Shown piece after piece: positions 1 to 7,060 of a stretch of 22,644 nucleotides of DNA. The position numbers and the translations under genes were made by a program. The stretch lies in assembly GCA_028869395.1 (NCBI GenBank), contig JAGWSE010000163.1, positions 1 through 22,644 on the forward strand, written 5' to 3'. Source of the stretch: Alphaproteobacteria bacterium (lineage in GTDB: Bacteria; Pseudomonadota; Alphaproteobacteria; Caulobacterales; Caulobacteraceae). Within the stretch, counting starts at the first letter, position 1; each line of letters begins with the position of its first letter. The notes under the pieces were generated by a model. The model was not told where the DNA came from, ran no database searches, and saw only the letters and a list, made by a program, of their open reading frames with translations.

Positions 1-466
1 AGAGCTCGGCGGCCAGGGCCGGCGCCACGGCGGCGCGGGTGCTGTCCGGTCGGGCGGCCAGGGCCTTGGCGGCGCCGGCGGTGTCGCCCGACGGCTCGGT
101 CATAACGCCAAGGCGCCGGAGCGCCCGGCGGCATTGGCCGAGCGCGATCGGCATGCTTACCACCGTCCGCACGTCCTCGAGCCGGGTTCCGGGATTGGCC
201 ATCAACTGGAAGCGGATCGGCTTGAAGCGCTCGCCGATGATCTTCAGGCCCGAGGACGGCAAAAGATGGTGCACGTCGGCGACGCGCCCGGCGATCGAAT
301 TCTCCACCGGGATCATGCCGAGCTCGCAACGCCCGGACTTCACCGCTTCGAAGGCCTCCTCGAAGGTGGCGCAGGGCACGGGCTCGTAGTCCGGGAACGA
401 CGCCACGCACGCCTCGTGGCTGTTGGCCCCGAGCTCGCCCTGGAAGGCGATTCGCCGCTTCGTCAT
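1..466 (-). CDS. pheA: Prephenate dehydratase, N-terminal part (runs off window)
   Basis: Converts prephenate to phenylpyruvate in phenylalanine synthesis; cytosolic. The first 155 codons are visible, starting MTKRRIAFQGELGANSHEAC, which matches the family's N-terminal FQGxxGAxSHEA-like motif. The ENSIAGRVADVHHLL segment about 60 residues in is the second conserved block of the catalytic domain. There is no chorismate mutase domain before it, so this is the stand-alone dehydratase type; the expected C-terminal ACT domain would lie outside the window. The ATG overlaps the kdsB stop as ATGA, so the two genes are almost certainly translationally coupled. The reading frame stays open to the window edge. 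Confidence 0.93.
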   Translation of the reverse strand, partial: MTKRRIAFQGELGANSHEACVASFPDYEPVPCATFEEAFEAVKSGRCELGMIPVENSIAGRVADVHHLLPSSGLKIIGERFKPIRFQLMANPGTRLEDVRTVVSMPIALGQCRRALRRLGVMTEPSGDTAGAAKALAARPDSTRAAVAPALAAEL

Positions 467-1212
467 TCCGCCGTCCCTTCAAGGCTTCGGGCGTAACTGC
501 GGGCCCGCTCGAGGTCCGCGGGGTTGTCCACCGAGATCGGCGTCTCGTCGAGAACCGTGGCGAAGATCGCCATGCCGAGCTCGAGCGCCCGCAACTGCTC
601 CAGCCGCTCGCGCTTCTCGAGCGGGGAAGGCGGGGCGGCGGTGAACCGCGCCAGCGCCTCGCGCCGATAGGCGTAGATGCCGTGGTGCAGCCAGACCGGC
701 TCATCCCCGTAGAGCACGGAGCGGGTGAAGTAGAGCGCGCGCGCGGTGCGGCCGTCGGGCTGCATCGAGGCCACGACCTTCGGGATGTCGGGGTTGGTGC
801 GCTCAGCCGGATCGCGCTCGGCCACCATGACGGTGCCGATATCGCACTCAGGATGTTCGGCCAGCAGACCGGCGCAGGCCGCCAGCGCGGCCGGATCGAC
901 GAAGGGCATGTCGCCCTGCATGTTGATCACCACGTCGTGCCGCCCGCGGGGATCGAGCTCGGCCAGGGCCGCGAGAATCCGGTCGGACCCGGACGGCAGG
1001 CCGGGGTCGGTCAGCACTGCCCGGCCGCCCGCCGCCTCCACCGCGGCGACGATCTCGTAATCGCCGGCCGCGACGGCCACGGGACCTGCGCCGGAGGCTT
1101 CCGCCTGGCGCAGCACGCGCACGATCATTGGCATACCGCCGATATCCGCGAGCGGCTTTCCGGGAAGTCGCGTAGCGGCCAGCCGGGCGGGGATGACAAC
1201 GATGGGGTTCAT
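463..1212 (-). CDS. kdsB: 3-deoxy-manno-octulosonate cytidylyltransferase (CMP-KDO synthetase)
   Basis: Activates KDO with CTP to give CMP-KDO for attachment to lipid A; cytosolic. The protein is 249 residues, almost the same as the usual ~248. The chosen ATG gives MNPIVVIPARLAATRLPGKP, the classic nucleotide-binding start of the family. A longer in-frame extension to 1455 exists but runs back into the divergent cytochrome c gene and has no family similarity. Other family blocks visible are DPGLPSGSDRI near residue 70, INMQGDMPFVDP near 97 (the catalytic-Asp loop, with Met where many homologues have Glu or Leu) and HHGIYAYRREAL. Its TGA overlaps the next gene's ATG by 4 bp. Together with pheA it is divergent from the cytochrome c gene. 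Confidence 0.95.
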   Translation of the reverse strand: MNPIVVIPARLAATRLPGKPLADIGGMPMIVRVLRQAEASGAGPVAVAAGDYEIVAAVEAAGGRAVLTDPGLPSGSDRILAALAELDPRGRHDVVINMQGDMPFVDPAALAACAGLLAEHPECDIGTVMVAERDPAERTNPDIPKVVASMQPDGRTARALYFTRSVLYGDEPVWLHHGIYAYRREALARFTAAPPSPLEKRERLEQLRALELGMAIFATVLDETPISVDNPADLERARSYARSLEGTAE

Positions 1213-1339
1213 GCTTGAGTATGGGGCGTTGCGCGAGCGCCGGTACCGTGTAAGAGAGCCGGGCGCAATAAGGGGCGGGATTCCCGCGTAAGCCGGCCCT
1301 TGTCCAGGGTCGGCCGTGGAGGGGGCCGATTTAGGATCT

Positions 1340-2131
1340 ATGGCGAGCGATCTCACGTTCAACAAGGTCGCCGGCGCATTGCTGGCGACGGGCCTGGCCA
1401 TCGCAGGCCTCCGCGCTCTCTCCACCGCAGTGTTCACGCCGGAACAGGCGGCCAAGCCGGGCTACAAGGTCGAAGTGGCGGCCGAGACCGGCGGAGGGGC
1501 GCCTGCGCCTGAGGTCCCGCCGGACTGGGGCACAGTGCTGCCCAAGGCCGACATCGCGGCCGGCCAGGCGACCTTCGCCAAGTGTCAGGCCTGTCACAGC
1601 CTGACCGCCAACAGCATCGGTCCGGACCTCACCGGCGTGGTGGGCCGCAAGCCGGGCAGCGAGCCGGGGTACTCCTACTCGCCGGCCATGGAGGCGTTCG
1701 GCCAGAAGCAGCCGATCTGGGACTACCAGCACATTTTCGAGTTCATCAAGAACCCGCAGGCCTACATCAACGGCACGAAGATGACCTTCGTGGGCCTGAA
1801 GGATCCGCAGGACCGGATCAACGTCATCGCCTTCCTGCACACCCAGGGCTCGACCCTGCCCATCCCGAAGCCGAACCCGGCTGCCGCGGCGGCGGCCAAC
1901 AAGGCCGGCACGACCGGCCCGGCCGGGGCGCCTCCCGGCGGGACGGCGGGCGGCGCGACGGACGCGGGCAAGCCGGCGGCCACGAACTCGACCGCAGGCG
2001 GTGGCACGGTCGGCGAGGCGGCCACGGCCAACGCCGGCGGCCCCGCTGGCCAGGGCAAGGGCGCTCCCGGCGGCGCGCCGTCCGAGACGACCTCCAGCAA
2101 GGCCAATCCGGGCGCCGGCAAGAAGAACTAG
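1340..2131 (+). CDS. Membrane-anchored class I cytochrome c (CycM-like) with long Ala/Gly/Pro tail
   Basis: A periplasmic electron carrier tethered to the inner membrane, likely feeding an aa3-type oxidase as CycM does in rhizobia (family knowledge). The 263-residue protein has an N-terminal hydrophobic segment (about 10-32) with no clear cleavage site, then a cytochrome c fold. The haem motif is CQACH at residues 82-86, and the axial Met is probably M148 in TKMTFVGL. NVIAFL near 161 is the C-terminal helix of the fold. From about residue 175 to the end the protein is almost entirely A, G, P, T, N and K, a low-complexity extension of about 90 residues. The start at 1340 has an AGGAT ribosome-binding site 3-4 nt upstream; the ATG at 1316 would only add residues before the anchor. 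Confidence 0.9.
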   Translation: MASDLTFNKVAGALLATGLAIAGLRALSTAVFTPEQAAKPGYKVEVAAETGGGAPAPEVPPDWGTVLPKADIAAGQATFAKCQACHSLTANSIGPDLTGVVGRKPGSEPGYSYSPAMEAFGQKQPIWDYQHIFEFIKNPQAYINGTKMTFVGLKDPQDRINVIAFLHTQGSTLPIPKPNPAAAAAANKAGTTGPAGAPPGGTAGGATDAGKPAATNSTAGGGTVGEAATANAGGPAGQGKGAPGGAPSETTSSKANPGAGKKN

Positions 2132-2146
2132 GCCGGCGAGAGGCTC

Positions 2147-2983
2147 TCAGGGTCGGCGGTAGGCGGTCGGAGCGCCGTATCCCGCCGACTCGATGCGCTT
2201 GATCGCCGCCTCGAGCGGTTCGACGGCGACGGCCATGTGGTGCCCGTTGGCGTGGACGATGTGCGAATCGTCGAGCCCGATCGCCACGTGACCCTTCCAG
2301 AAAACCAGGTCGCCGCGGCCGAACCCCTGGCGGCCTATGGCCTGTCCGAGGCCGGCCTGCTGATCAGCGTCGCGCGGGCAGGCGCGCCCGCAAGCAAAGA
2401 GCGCCTGCTGCACAAGCCCCGAGCAGTCGAGGCCCAGGCTTTCCCGGCCACCCCAAAGGTAAGGCGCGCCCAGGAACCGCTCGGCCACGGCGGCATGGTC
2501 GGTGTCGAACAGGCCGATCGGCGCGAGGTGCTCGGCGGGCATCCAGCCGGCGCGGGCGACCTTCATCAGCCGCCCCTCCTCCGCCTCCACCGTGACCAGC
2601 GAGTTCATCGAATAGGGGCCTGAGGCCCGCGATTTGATGGAGGGCTCCGCAAAGGCGTAGGTGCGCAGCGCGGCGATCCTATGGGTGGGCGAAGGCCCGG
2701 GCCGAGCCAGCGCCGCCGCCGCAACGAATCCCACATAGCCGTCGCGGCGCGCCTGGCCCCAGACGAAGCCGCCCGCCTCCTCCTCGATAACCTCGAAGAT
2801 CTCGCCGAACAGCAGTTGGTCCATCTGCTCCGACGCGGCGTCGGCTTCGCGGTGCACGCCGCAGGCCGGCGCGCAACAGACCATCGGCTTCGGGTCAAGA
2901 TAAACCTCCGCGGGCTCGACGCCTTCCAGTGCGCGGGCGGCGACACCGTCGCGCAGCGGCGTGATTCGCGGATCGGACTTCAT
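2147..2983 (-). CDS. NlpC/P60 (C40) cysteine peptidase with N-terminal SH3-like region
   Basis: Predicted gamma-D-glutamyl-type peptidase acting on peptidoglycan stem peptides. The first ~160 of 278 residues resemble bacterial SH3 repeats (QLLFGEIFEVIEEEAGGFVWG, then GYVGFV). The C-terminal NlpC/P60 domain holds the catalytic Cys187 in LDCSGLVQ, His232 in GHVAIG and His244 in IVHANGHH. The YLWGGRESLGLDCSG block is diagnostic. No signal peptide is visible, so it probably works in the cytosol, as YkfC-type recycling enzymes do. Its ATG overlaps the stop of the upstream aminopeptidase as ATGA, implying a joint role in peptide breakdown. It converges on the cytochrome c gene with only 15 bp between stops. 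Substrate specificity is inferred. Confidence 0.92.
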   Translation of the reverse strand: MKSDPRITPLRDGVAARALEGVEPAEVYLDPKPMVCCAPACGVHREADAASEQMDQLLFGEIFEVIEEEAGGFVWGQARRDGYVGFVAAAALARPGPSPTHRIAALRTYAFAEPSIKSRASGPYSMNSLVTVEAEEGRLMKVARAGWMPAEHLAPIGLFDTDHAAVAERFLGAPYLWGGRESLGLDCSGLVQQALFACGRACPRDADQQAGLGQAIGRQGFGRGDLVFWKGHVAIGLDDSHIVHANGHHMAVAVEPLEAAIKRIESAGYGAPTAYRRP

Positions 2984-4359
2984 CCGAAGCGCTCCTTGAG
3001 CAGGCCGAACAGGCCGCGGATCGTCTGCGCCTCACCGCCGGACGGCCAGCCCGGCCGGTTGCGGGGATTCCACGCGAAGATGTCGAAGTGCGCCCAGGAG
3101 CCCTGCGGCGCGAACCGCTGAAGGAACAGCGCGGCGGTCACCGAGCCCGCCTGGGCCCAGGCGTCCGGGTCGTTCTTGATCTCGGCGACGTCGGAATCGA
3201 GCGCCGGACGATATCCGGCCCAGAGTGGCATGCGCCACACCGGATCCGACGCGGCCGCAGCGTGACGGGCTATGTCCTGCGCGAGCGCCTCGTCTTCTGT
3301 GTAGAATGGCGGCAGCTCCGGCCCGAGCGCAATGCGCGCCGCCCCGGTGAGAGTGGCGAAATCCAGGGTCAGCGCGGGCTCCAGCTCAGCGGCGCGCGCC
3401 AGGGCGTCGGCGAGGATCAGCCGGCCTTCGGCGTCCGTGTTGCCGACCTCGATCGAAATCCCCTTGCGGGAGGCGAGGACGTCGCCCGGCCGCATGGCGT
3501 CGCCGGAGATGGCGTTCTCCACGGCCGGGACGAGCACCACGAGGCGCACGGGCAGCTTCGCGGCCATGACCATGCGCCCGAGCGCCAGGGCGTGCGCAGC
3601 TCCGCCCATGTCCTTCTTCATCAGCCGCATGCCGCCCGAAGGTTTGATGTCGAGTCCGCCGGTGTCGAAGACGACACCCTTGCCCACCAGCGCCACGAGC
3701 GGCGCGCCCGCCTCGCCCCAGCTGATCTCGATCATCCGCGGCGCCCGCTCCGGCGCGGCCGCGCGGCCGACGGCGTGCACCGCCGGGTAGTTGGCTTCGA
3801 GTAACCCCTCGCCGGCGAAGACGGTGATCTGGGCGCCGAACTGCTCGGCGATCTCGCGGGCGATGGTCTCGATCTGCAGCGGCCCCATGTCGTTGGCCGG
3901 CGTGTTGACCATGTCGCGGGCCAGCGCGCAGGCGTGGGCGACCTGCCGCACCGCCTCGGCGTCGCAGCCCTCGGCCAAGAGCATGGGCCTTTCGGCCCCA
4001 TGGGTCTTGTAGCGGTCGAACCTGTAGCTCCCGAGCGCGAAGGCGAGCGCGATCTGGTCCGGCGCGAGCCCCGCGGGCGCGCGGGCGATGCGGTAGGTCC
4101 CGGGCGCCAGCTTGGCCGGCAGCGCGCGGAACGCGGCCCCATCGGCCGCCGTCCCGAGGCCGAACAACACCTGTTCAGGCGCACCGTCCGCGGAAAGCGC
4201 CGTCACCGCCTGGCCGGCCTTGGCCTTGAAGTCGGCGAGGCGGACGGCGCCTCTCACCAGCGCGGAGGCGGCCTCCAGGAAGGCCGGCAGTTCGGCCTCG
4301 ATGAGCGCATGGACGGGAATGGCGGCGTCCTTCGACGCCTCGAGGATCACGTCGGACAT
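2980..4359 (-). CDS. M17 leucyl aminopeptidase family protein
   Basis: A two-metal cytosolic aminopeptidase removing N-terminal residues from peptides. The 459-residue length fits the family's shorter PepB-like members. The signature NTDAEGRL is at residues 307-314. Metal and catalytic residues visible are Lys227 and Asp232 in GKGVVFDTGGL, Lys239, Asp250 in KKDMGGAA, Asp309, Glu311 and Arg313, so the site is intact. The start at 4359 (MSDVILEAS) is preferred over an in-frame ATG 45 bp upstream, whose extra residues are Arg-rich and unlike the family. It is coupled by a 4-bp overlap to the NlpC/P60 gene, suggesting successive cleavage of the same peptides. Confidence 0.93.
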   Translation of the reverse strand: MSDVILEASKDAAIPVHALIEAELPAFLEAASALVRGAVRLADFKAKAGQAVTALSADGAPEQVLFGLGTAADGAAFRALPAKLAPGTYRIARAPAGLAPDQIALAFALGSYRFDRYKTHGAERPMLLAEGCDAEAVRQVAHACALARDMVNTPANDMGPLQIETIAREIAEQFGAQITVFAGEGLLEANYPAVHAVGRAAAPERAPRMIEISWGEAGAPLVALVGKGVVFDTGGLDIKPSGGMRLMKKDMGGAAHALALGRMVMAAKLPVRLVVLVPAVENAISGDAMRPGDVLASRKGISIEVGNTDAEGRLILADALARAAELEPALTLDFATLTGAARIALGPELPPFYTEDEALAQDIARHAAAASDPVWRMPLWAGYRPALDSDVAEIKNDPDAWAQAGSVTAALFLQRFAPQGSWAHFDIFAWNPRNRPGWPSGGEAQTIRGLFGLLKERFG

Positions 4360-4423
4360 GGGCGGGCGCCTTGCGTTCCTTGAGGGGCCTTCCCTGTCGC
4401 CCAAGCCGTCGCCCCTCGCAAGT

Positions 4424-4942
4424 TCAGAACCCCGTAAGGGCCCTCATGAACGGCGAGGCGGGAAAGGCCATCAGCGCGCCCGCGGCGATGGCCAGGCCGT
4501 AGGGGACGCTCTCCCCGGGCTCGGCGAGACGGCTGAACCAGGCAGGGCCGGTGACCACGAAGGGGCGCAGGTAGGCCGAGCGCAGCCCCAGCAGCGCCAT
4601 CGCGAGGCCGCCGCCCGAGACCGCGGTCATGGCGCCATAGGTGGCCGCGGCCGGCCAGCCCAGCCACAGCGCCGCGGCGGCGAACAGCTTGGCGTCGCCC
4701 CCGCCGATCCAGCCCAGCGCGAACATCAGCATGCCGAGGACGAGCGCCGCCGCCCCAATGCCGATGTGGAGGCCGAGCTGCGACAACGACAGGCCCATGG
4801 CCAGCGCCGCAGCCGGGAAGGCGGCGAGCAGCGCCAGCGAAATCCAGTTCGGTATGGTGAAGCTCGTCGCGTCGCGCAGCGCCGCCACGATCACGAGCCC
4901 TGGAAAGACGACCGCCAGCGCGGCCTGCAGCAGATGGATCAC
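4424..4942 (-). CDS. cpaA: Prepilin peptidase of the Flp/Tad pilus (CpaA type)
   Basis: A membrane aspartic peptidase that cleaves Flp prepilin. The 172-residue protein is a stand-alone A24 peptidase domain without the N-methyltransferase domain of type IV prepilin peptidases. The two catalytic aspartates are Asp24 in LRDATSFTIPNW and Asp83 in the GxGD-like GGGDAKLF motif. Five or six hydrophobic helices are evident. The start is chosen as GTG at 4942 because GGGAGG lies 5 nt upstream and the protein then begins directly with a membrane helix; the ATG at 5011 adds a charged stretch that crosses the intergenic hairpin. It follows the pilin gene on the same strand, as pilA-cpaA do in Caulobacter. 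The rest of the cpa cluster is not in the window, which is unusual if that order is conserved. Confidence 0.9.
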   Translation of the reverse strand: MIHLLQAALAVVFPGLVIVAALRDATSFTIPNWISLALLAAFPAAALAMGLSLSQLGLHIGIGAAALVLGMLMFALGWIGGGDAKLFAAAALWLGWPAAATYGAMTAVSGGGLAMALLGLRSAYLRPFVVTGPAWFSRLAEPGESVPYGLAIAAGALMAFPASPFMRALTGF

Positions 4943-5016
4943 GGGAGCCTCCCGATCCCGAGGATCGCCCAGGCGGATGAACGGAGCGTTTCGGCTCGCG
5001 CGGCCGCGCATAGCAG

Positions 5017-5046
5017 AAGGGCCCCCCGGTCGCCCGGGAGGCCCTT
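5017..5046 (-). terminator. Strong hairpin between pilin and prepilin peptidase (attenuator)
   Basis: A 13-bp stem (one G-U pair) closed by a GCGA tetraloop of the GNRA type, read on the minus strand. It lies 30 bp after the pilin stop and is followed by CTGCTATGC rather than a T-run. It therefore more likely limits read-through or protects the pilin mRNA 3' end than acts as a strong intrinsic terminator. That fits the need for far more pilin than peptidase. Confidence 0.7.
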
Positions 5047-5075
5047 GCCAAGGGAATGCTCGACTGCACTTCGGC

Positions 5076-5246
5076 TTAGTTCGCCGGAAGCTGGTTGGCC
5101 ACGTTGCCGAAGGTGTTGGTCAGCTTGCCGCCAAGGGTCGGCAGCACCGCAGCGATGGCCACGGCGACCAGGGCGGCGATCAGACCATACTCGATGGCCG
5201 TGGCGCCGGATTCGTCCTTCAGAAAGCGCGAAACGAACTGGGTCAT
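5076..5246 (-). CDS. pilA: Flp family type IVb pilin
   Basis: The structural subunit of the Flp/Tad pilus. The 56-residue prepilin is MTQFVSRFLKDESG followed by ATAIEYGLIAAL; cleavage is expected after Gly14, leaving Glu19 at position +5 and Tyr20 after it, the standard Flp motif. One hydrophobic helix (about 16-37) is followed by a short polar tail ending NVANQLPAN. The start is supported by AAGGAG 6 nt upstream. It sits upstream of cpaA with a 133-bp gap holding a strong hairpin. A long, AT-richer leader upstream is the only such stretch nearby and probably carries the promoter. Confidence 0.96.
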   Translation of the reverse strand: MTQFVSRFLKDESGATAIEYGLIAALVAVAIAAVLPTLGGKLTNTFGNVANQLPAN

Positions 5247-5264
5247 GGAACTCTCCTTGCTCTA

Positions 5265-5303
5265 GCGGGCAGGCGGCGGGAGGAGGAAGGTCCGCCTGCT
5301 CGC
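5265..5303 (-). promoter_or_regulatory. Hairpin in the pilin 5' leader, next to its ribosome-binding site
   Basis: A perfect 8-bp stem (5269-5276 with 5292-5299), extendable to 12 bp with one mismatch, encloses a 15-nt pyrimidine-rich loop containing CCTCCTCC. It ends about 10 nt before the AAGGAG Shine-Dalgarno of pilA. The loop could pair with purine-rich sequence, including the Shine-Dalgarno. Its role is inferred. Confidence 0.4.
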
Positions 5304-5375
5304 CCAAAAGCGGGAGCAAATTTGGCCGGAGCCACTTAATCTCCGATCATCTTCTTTGGTTTATTCGAATTGATG

Positions 5376-5390
5376 ATTAGTATTGGTTAA
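5376..5390 (-). promoter_or_regulatory. CtrA-like half-site upstream of the pilin gene
   Basis: On the minus strand, TTAACCAATACTAAT resembles the Caulobacter CtrA box TTAA-N7-TTAA, with the first half perfect and the second degenerate (TAAT). It lies about 130 bp upstream of the pilin start in the AT-rich leader. Caulobacter pilA is known to be CtrA-dependent, which raises the plausibility, but the match is imperfect. Confidence 0.3.
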
Positions 5391-5431
5391 GTATAACACC
5401 AGACCTGACGGAACAGCCGTTTCGAAACAGG

Positions 5432-5473
5432 GCGCCGCCGAATCACGGCGGCGCAGCGAAAATCCTGCGCCGC
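5432..5473. terminator. Two overlapping GC-rich hairpins after the MFS gene
   Basis: An 8-bp perfect stem (5432-5439 with 5447-5454, 7-nt loop) overlaps a 9-bp perfect stem (5448-5456 with 5465-5473, 8-nt loop), so only one can form at a time. They lie 37-78 bp past the stop of the minus-strand MFS gene. The second is followed on the plus strand by GAAGGGATTTTTT, which looks like an intrinsic terminator in that direction although no plus-strand gene enters. Confidence 0.4.
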
Positions 5474-5509
5474 GAAGGGATTTTTTGGTTCGGTCGAGGG
5501 CGCGGCGGC

Positions 5510-6976
5510 TCAGGCGCTGGCGCGGCCGGCTCCGCGTACGAATGTCAGCCCGACGAGACCCACCGTGAGCAGCAGGACGATGCTGGCGAAACCGCCCTGC
5601 TGGCTGTGCGTCAGCCGCGTTCCCAGGTTGACGAGCGACGGGGCGAGCCAGGCGGTCGCCACGCCCGACAGCGCATAGACGCCGAAGAAGGCGCCAGTCT
5701 GCTCGGGCGGCGTGAGCCGGGTGAGCGTGGTGCGGCTGGAGGCGTACTGGCCGGTGATGAAGATGGCGTTGTTGAAGCCGATCAGCAGATAGATGAGATC
5801 CGGCAGCGTCTTGTAGACGGGCCCGTTCCAGAGCGGCGCGTGCGCTGCGGGGTCGTAGTGGAAGACGTAGAGGATGCGGTCCGGGGCCATGCCGAGAAGG
5901 GCGACCAGGCCCAGCACCGTCATGAAGATCTCGATCAGCAGGGCGTTCTTCGGCCCGAGGCCCGCGTCCAGCCAGCGGCCGACAAAGCCTCCGAAGACCG
6001 CCAGGATGGAGAGGATGATCCCGGTGATCAGCAGTTCCAGCGGGCCCCATTTCATCACGCCCGCCGCAAGCACGCCAAAGAAGAAGAGCACGCCGTTCAT
6101 GCCGTCCACGAAGAACATGCGCGACAGAAGGTAGATCACCGCGTCGCGGTACCGCCGCACGGTCTTCAACATGCGCAGCAGGTCGCTCGCGCCTTCGCGG
6201 AACGCCTTCAGCATCGGGATATCGGAGCGCGGCGCATCCGGCGTGAAAAGGAAGAGCGGGATGGCGCCCAGGAACAGGATGCCCGCCGAGAGCAGCGCCA
6301 CGACGCGCTCGGGCTCATGCTGGGCGGGATCGAGCCCGAAGAGGGGCGCGGCCGGCACCCAGGCCCAGTGGACCTTGCCGGGCAGGGCGAAGGCCCACGC
6401 CGTGAAGGCGAGCGCCAGCACCGACATCCCATTGCCCAGCGACAGCGCCAGCCCGGAGGCCCTGTGCGCCCCCTTCAGCCCCGCCGCGCGCACCAGCAGG
6501 GAATTGTGCAGCACCTCGGTGTAGGAGAACAGGATGTTGGCCACCATGGCGATGAACATGGTCGCGGTGACCGACAGCGCGCTGGAATCGGGCTTGGCCC
6601 ACCAGAGCGAGGCGATCAGGGGCGTCATGGCGGCGACCAGCAGGGCCAGCCAGCCCTTGCGTCGGCCGAGCTTATCGATGGAGGCCCCAAGGAAGGGCGC
6701 CGTCCCCATCACGATCCAGCCCGCGTACTGCTGCCAGCGGGAGATCACCTCCTGGCCGCGCACCGGGTCGCCCACCATGACCGAGGCCACGTAGGGCATG
6801 AAGATGTAGATGGTCATCAGGATCACGTACGGATCCCGGCCGCCCTCGAACATCGCCCAGGCCACGCCGCCCCGGGTCAGCTTCGCGTCGCCGCCGATGG
6901 TGGAGATGATGGGTGGCTCACCCACGGACGAAGGTCCGAGGGTCTCCAGCGCGGCGGATTCGGTCAAAGGCGGCAT
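5510..6976 (-). CDS. MFS transporter, UMF1/Atg22-like
   Basis: A 488-residue polytopic inner-membrane transporter with about 12 hydrophobic helices in two halves separated by a cytoplasmic loop (around 255-285, DIPMLKAFREGASDLLRMLKTVRRYRD). The opening KLTRGGVAWAMFEGGRDPYV followed by MTIYIFMPYVAS resembles the W-x-x-Y/F-E/D-x-A-x-x start of UMF1/Atg22-type carriers, and SIDKLGRRKGW is the MFS loop 2-3 motif. The substrate cannot be read from sequence; Atg22 proteins are amino acid effluxers, but bacterial UMF1 members are mostly uncharacterised. The gene follows the phosphatase gene after 84 bp on the same strand, so co-transcription is possible. GGGGAG abuts the ATG, an unusually short spacing, so the true start could lie slightly downstream. 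Confidence 0.85.
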   Translation of the reverse strand: MPPLTESAALETLGPSSVGEPPIISTIGGDAKLTRGGVAWAMFEGGRDPYVILMTIYIFMPYVASVMVGDPVRGQEVISRWQQYAGWIVMGTAPFLGASIDKLGRRKGWLALLVAAMTPLIASLWWAKPDSSALSVTATMFIAMVANILFSYTEVLHNSLLVRAAGLKGAHRASGLALSLGNGMSVLALAFTAWAFALPGKVHWAWVPAAPLFGLDPAQHEPERVVALLSAGILFLGAIPLFLFTPDAPRSDIPMLKAFREGASDLLRMLKTVRRYRDAVIYLLSRMFFVDGMNGVLFFFGVLAAGVMKWGPLELLITGIILSILAVFGGFVGRWLDAGLGPKNALLIEIFMTVLGLVALLGMAPDRILYVFHYDPAAHAPLWNGPVYKTLPDLIYLLIGFNNAIFITGQYASSRTTLTRLTPPEQTGAFFGVYALSGVATAWLAPSLVNLGTRLTHSQQGGFASIVLLLTVGLVGLTFVRGAGRASA

Positions 6977-7060
6977 CTCCCCATGGGCCGCCTTTTGAAC
7001 AGGCGGTTTGCGGCGAACGTTAGTCGCAGCCGCGCCGGCGCGCGAGGACCAAGACGCGCG

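Noticed and set aside
5297..5340. Sigma-54 promoter upstream of the pilin gene
   Set aside because: The GG and GC elements on the minus strand are 14 or 8 bases apart, not the required 10, so the consensus is not met even though pilA in Caulobacter has been linked to such a promoter.
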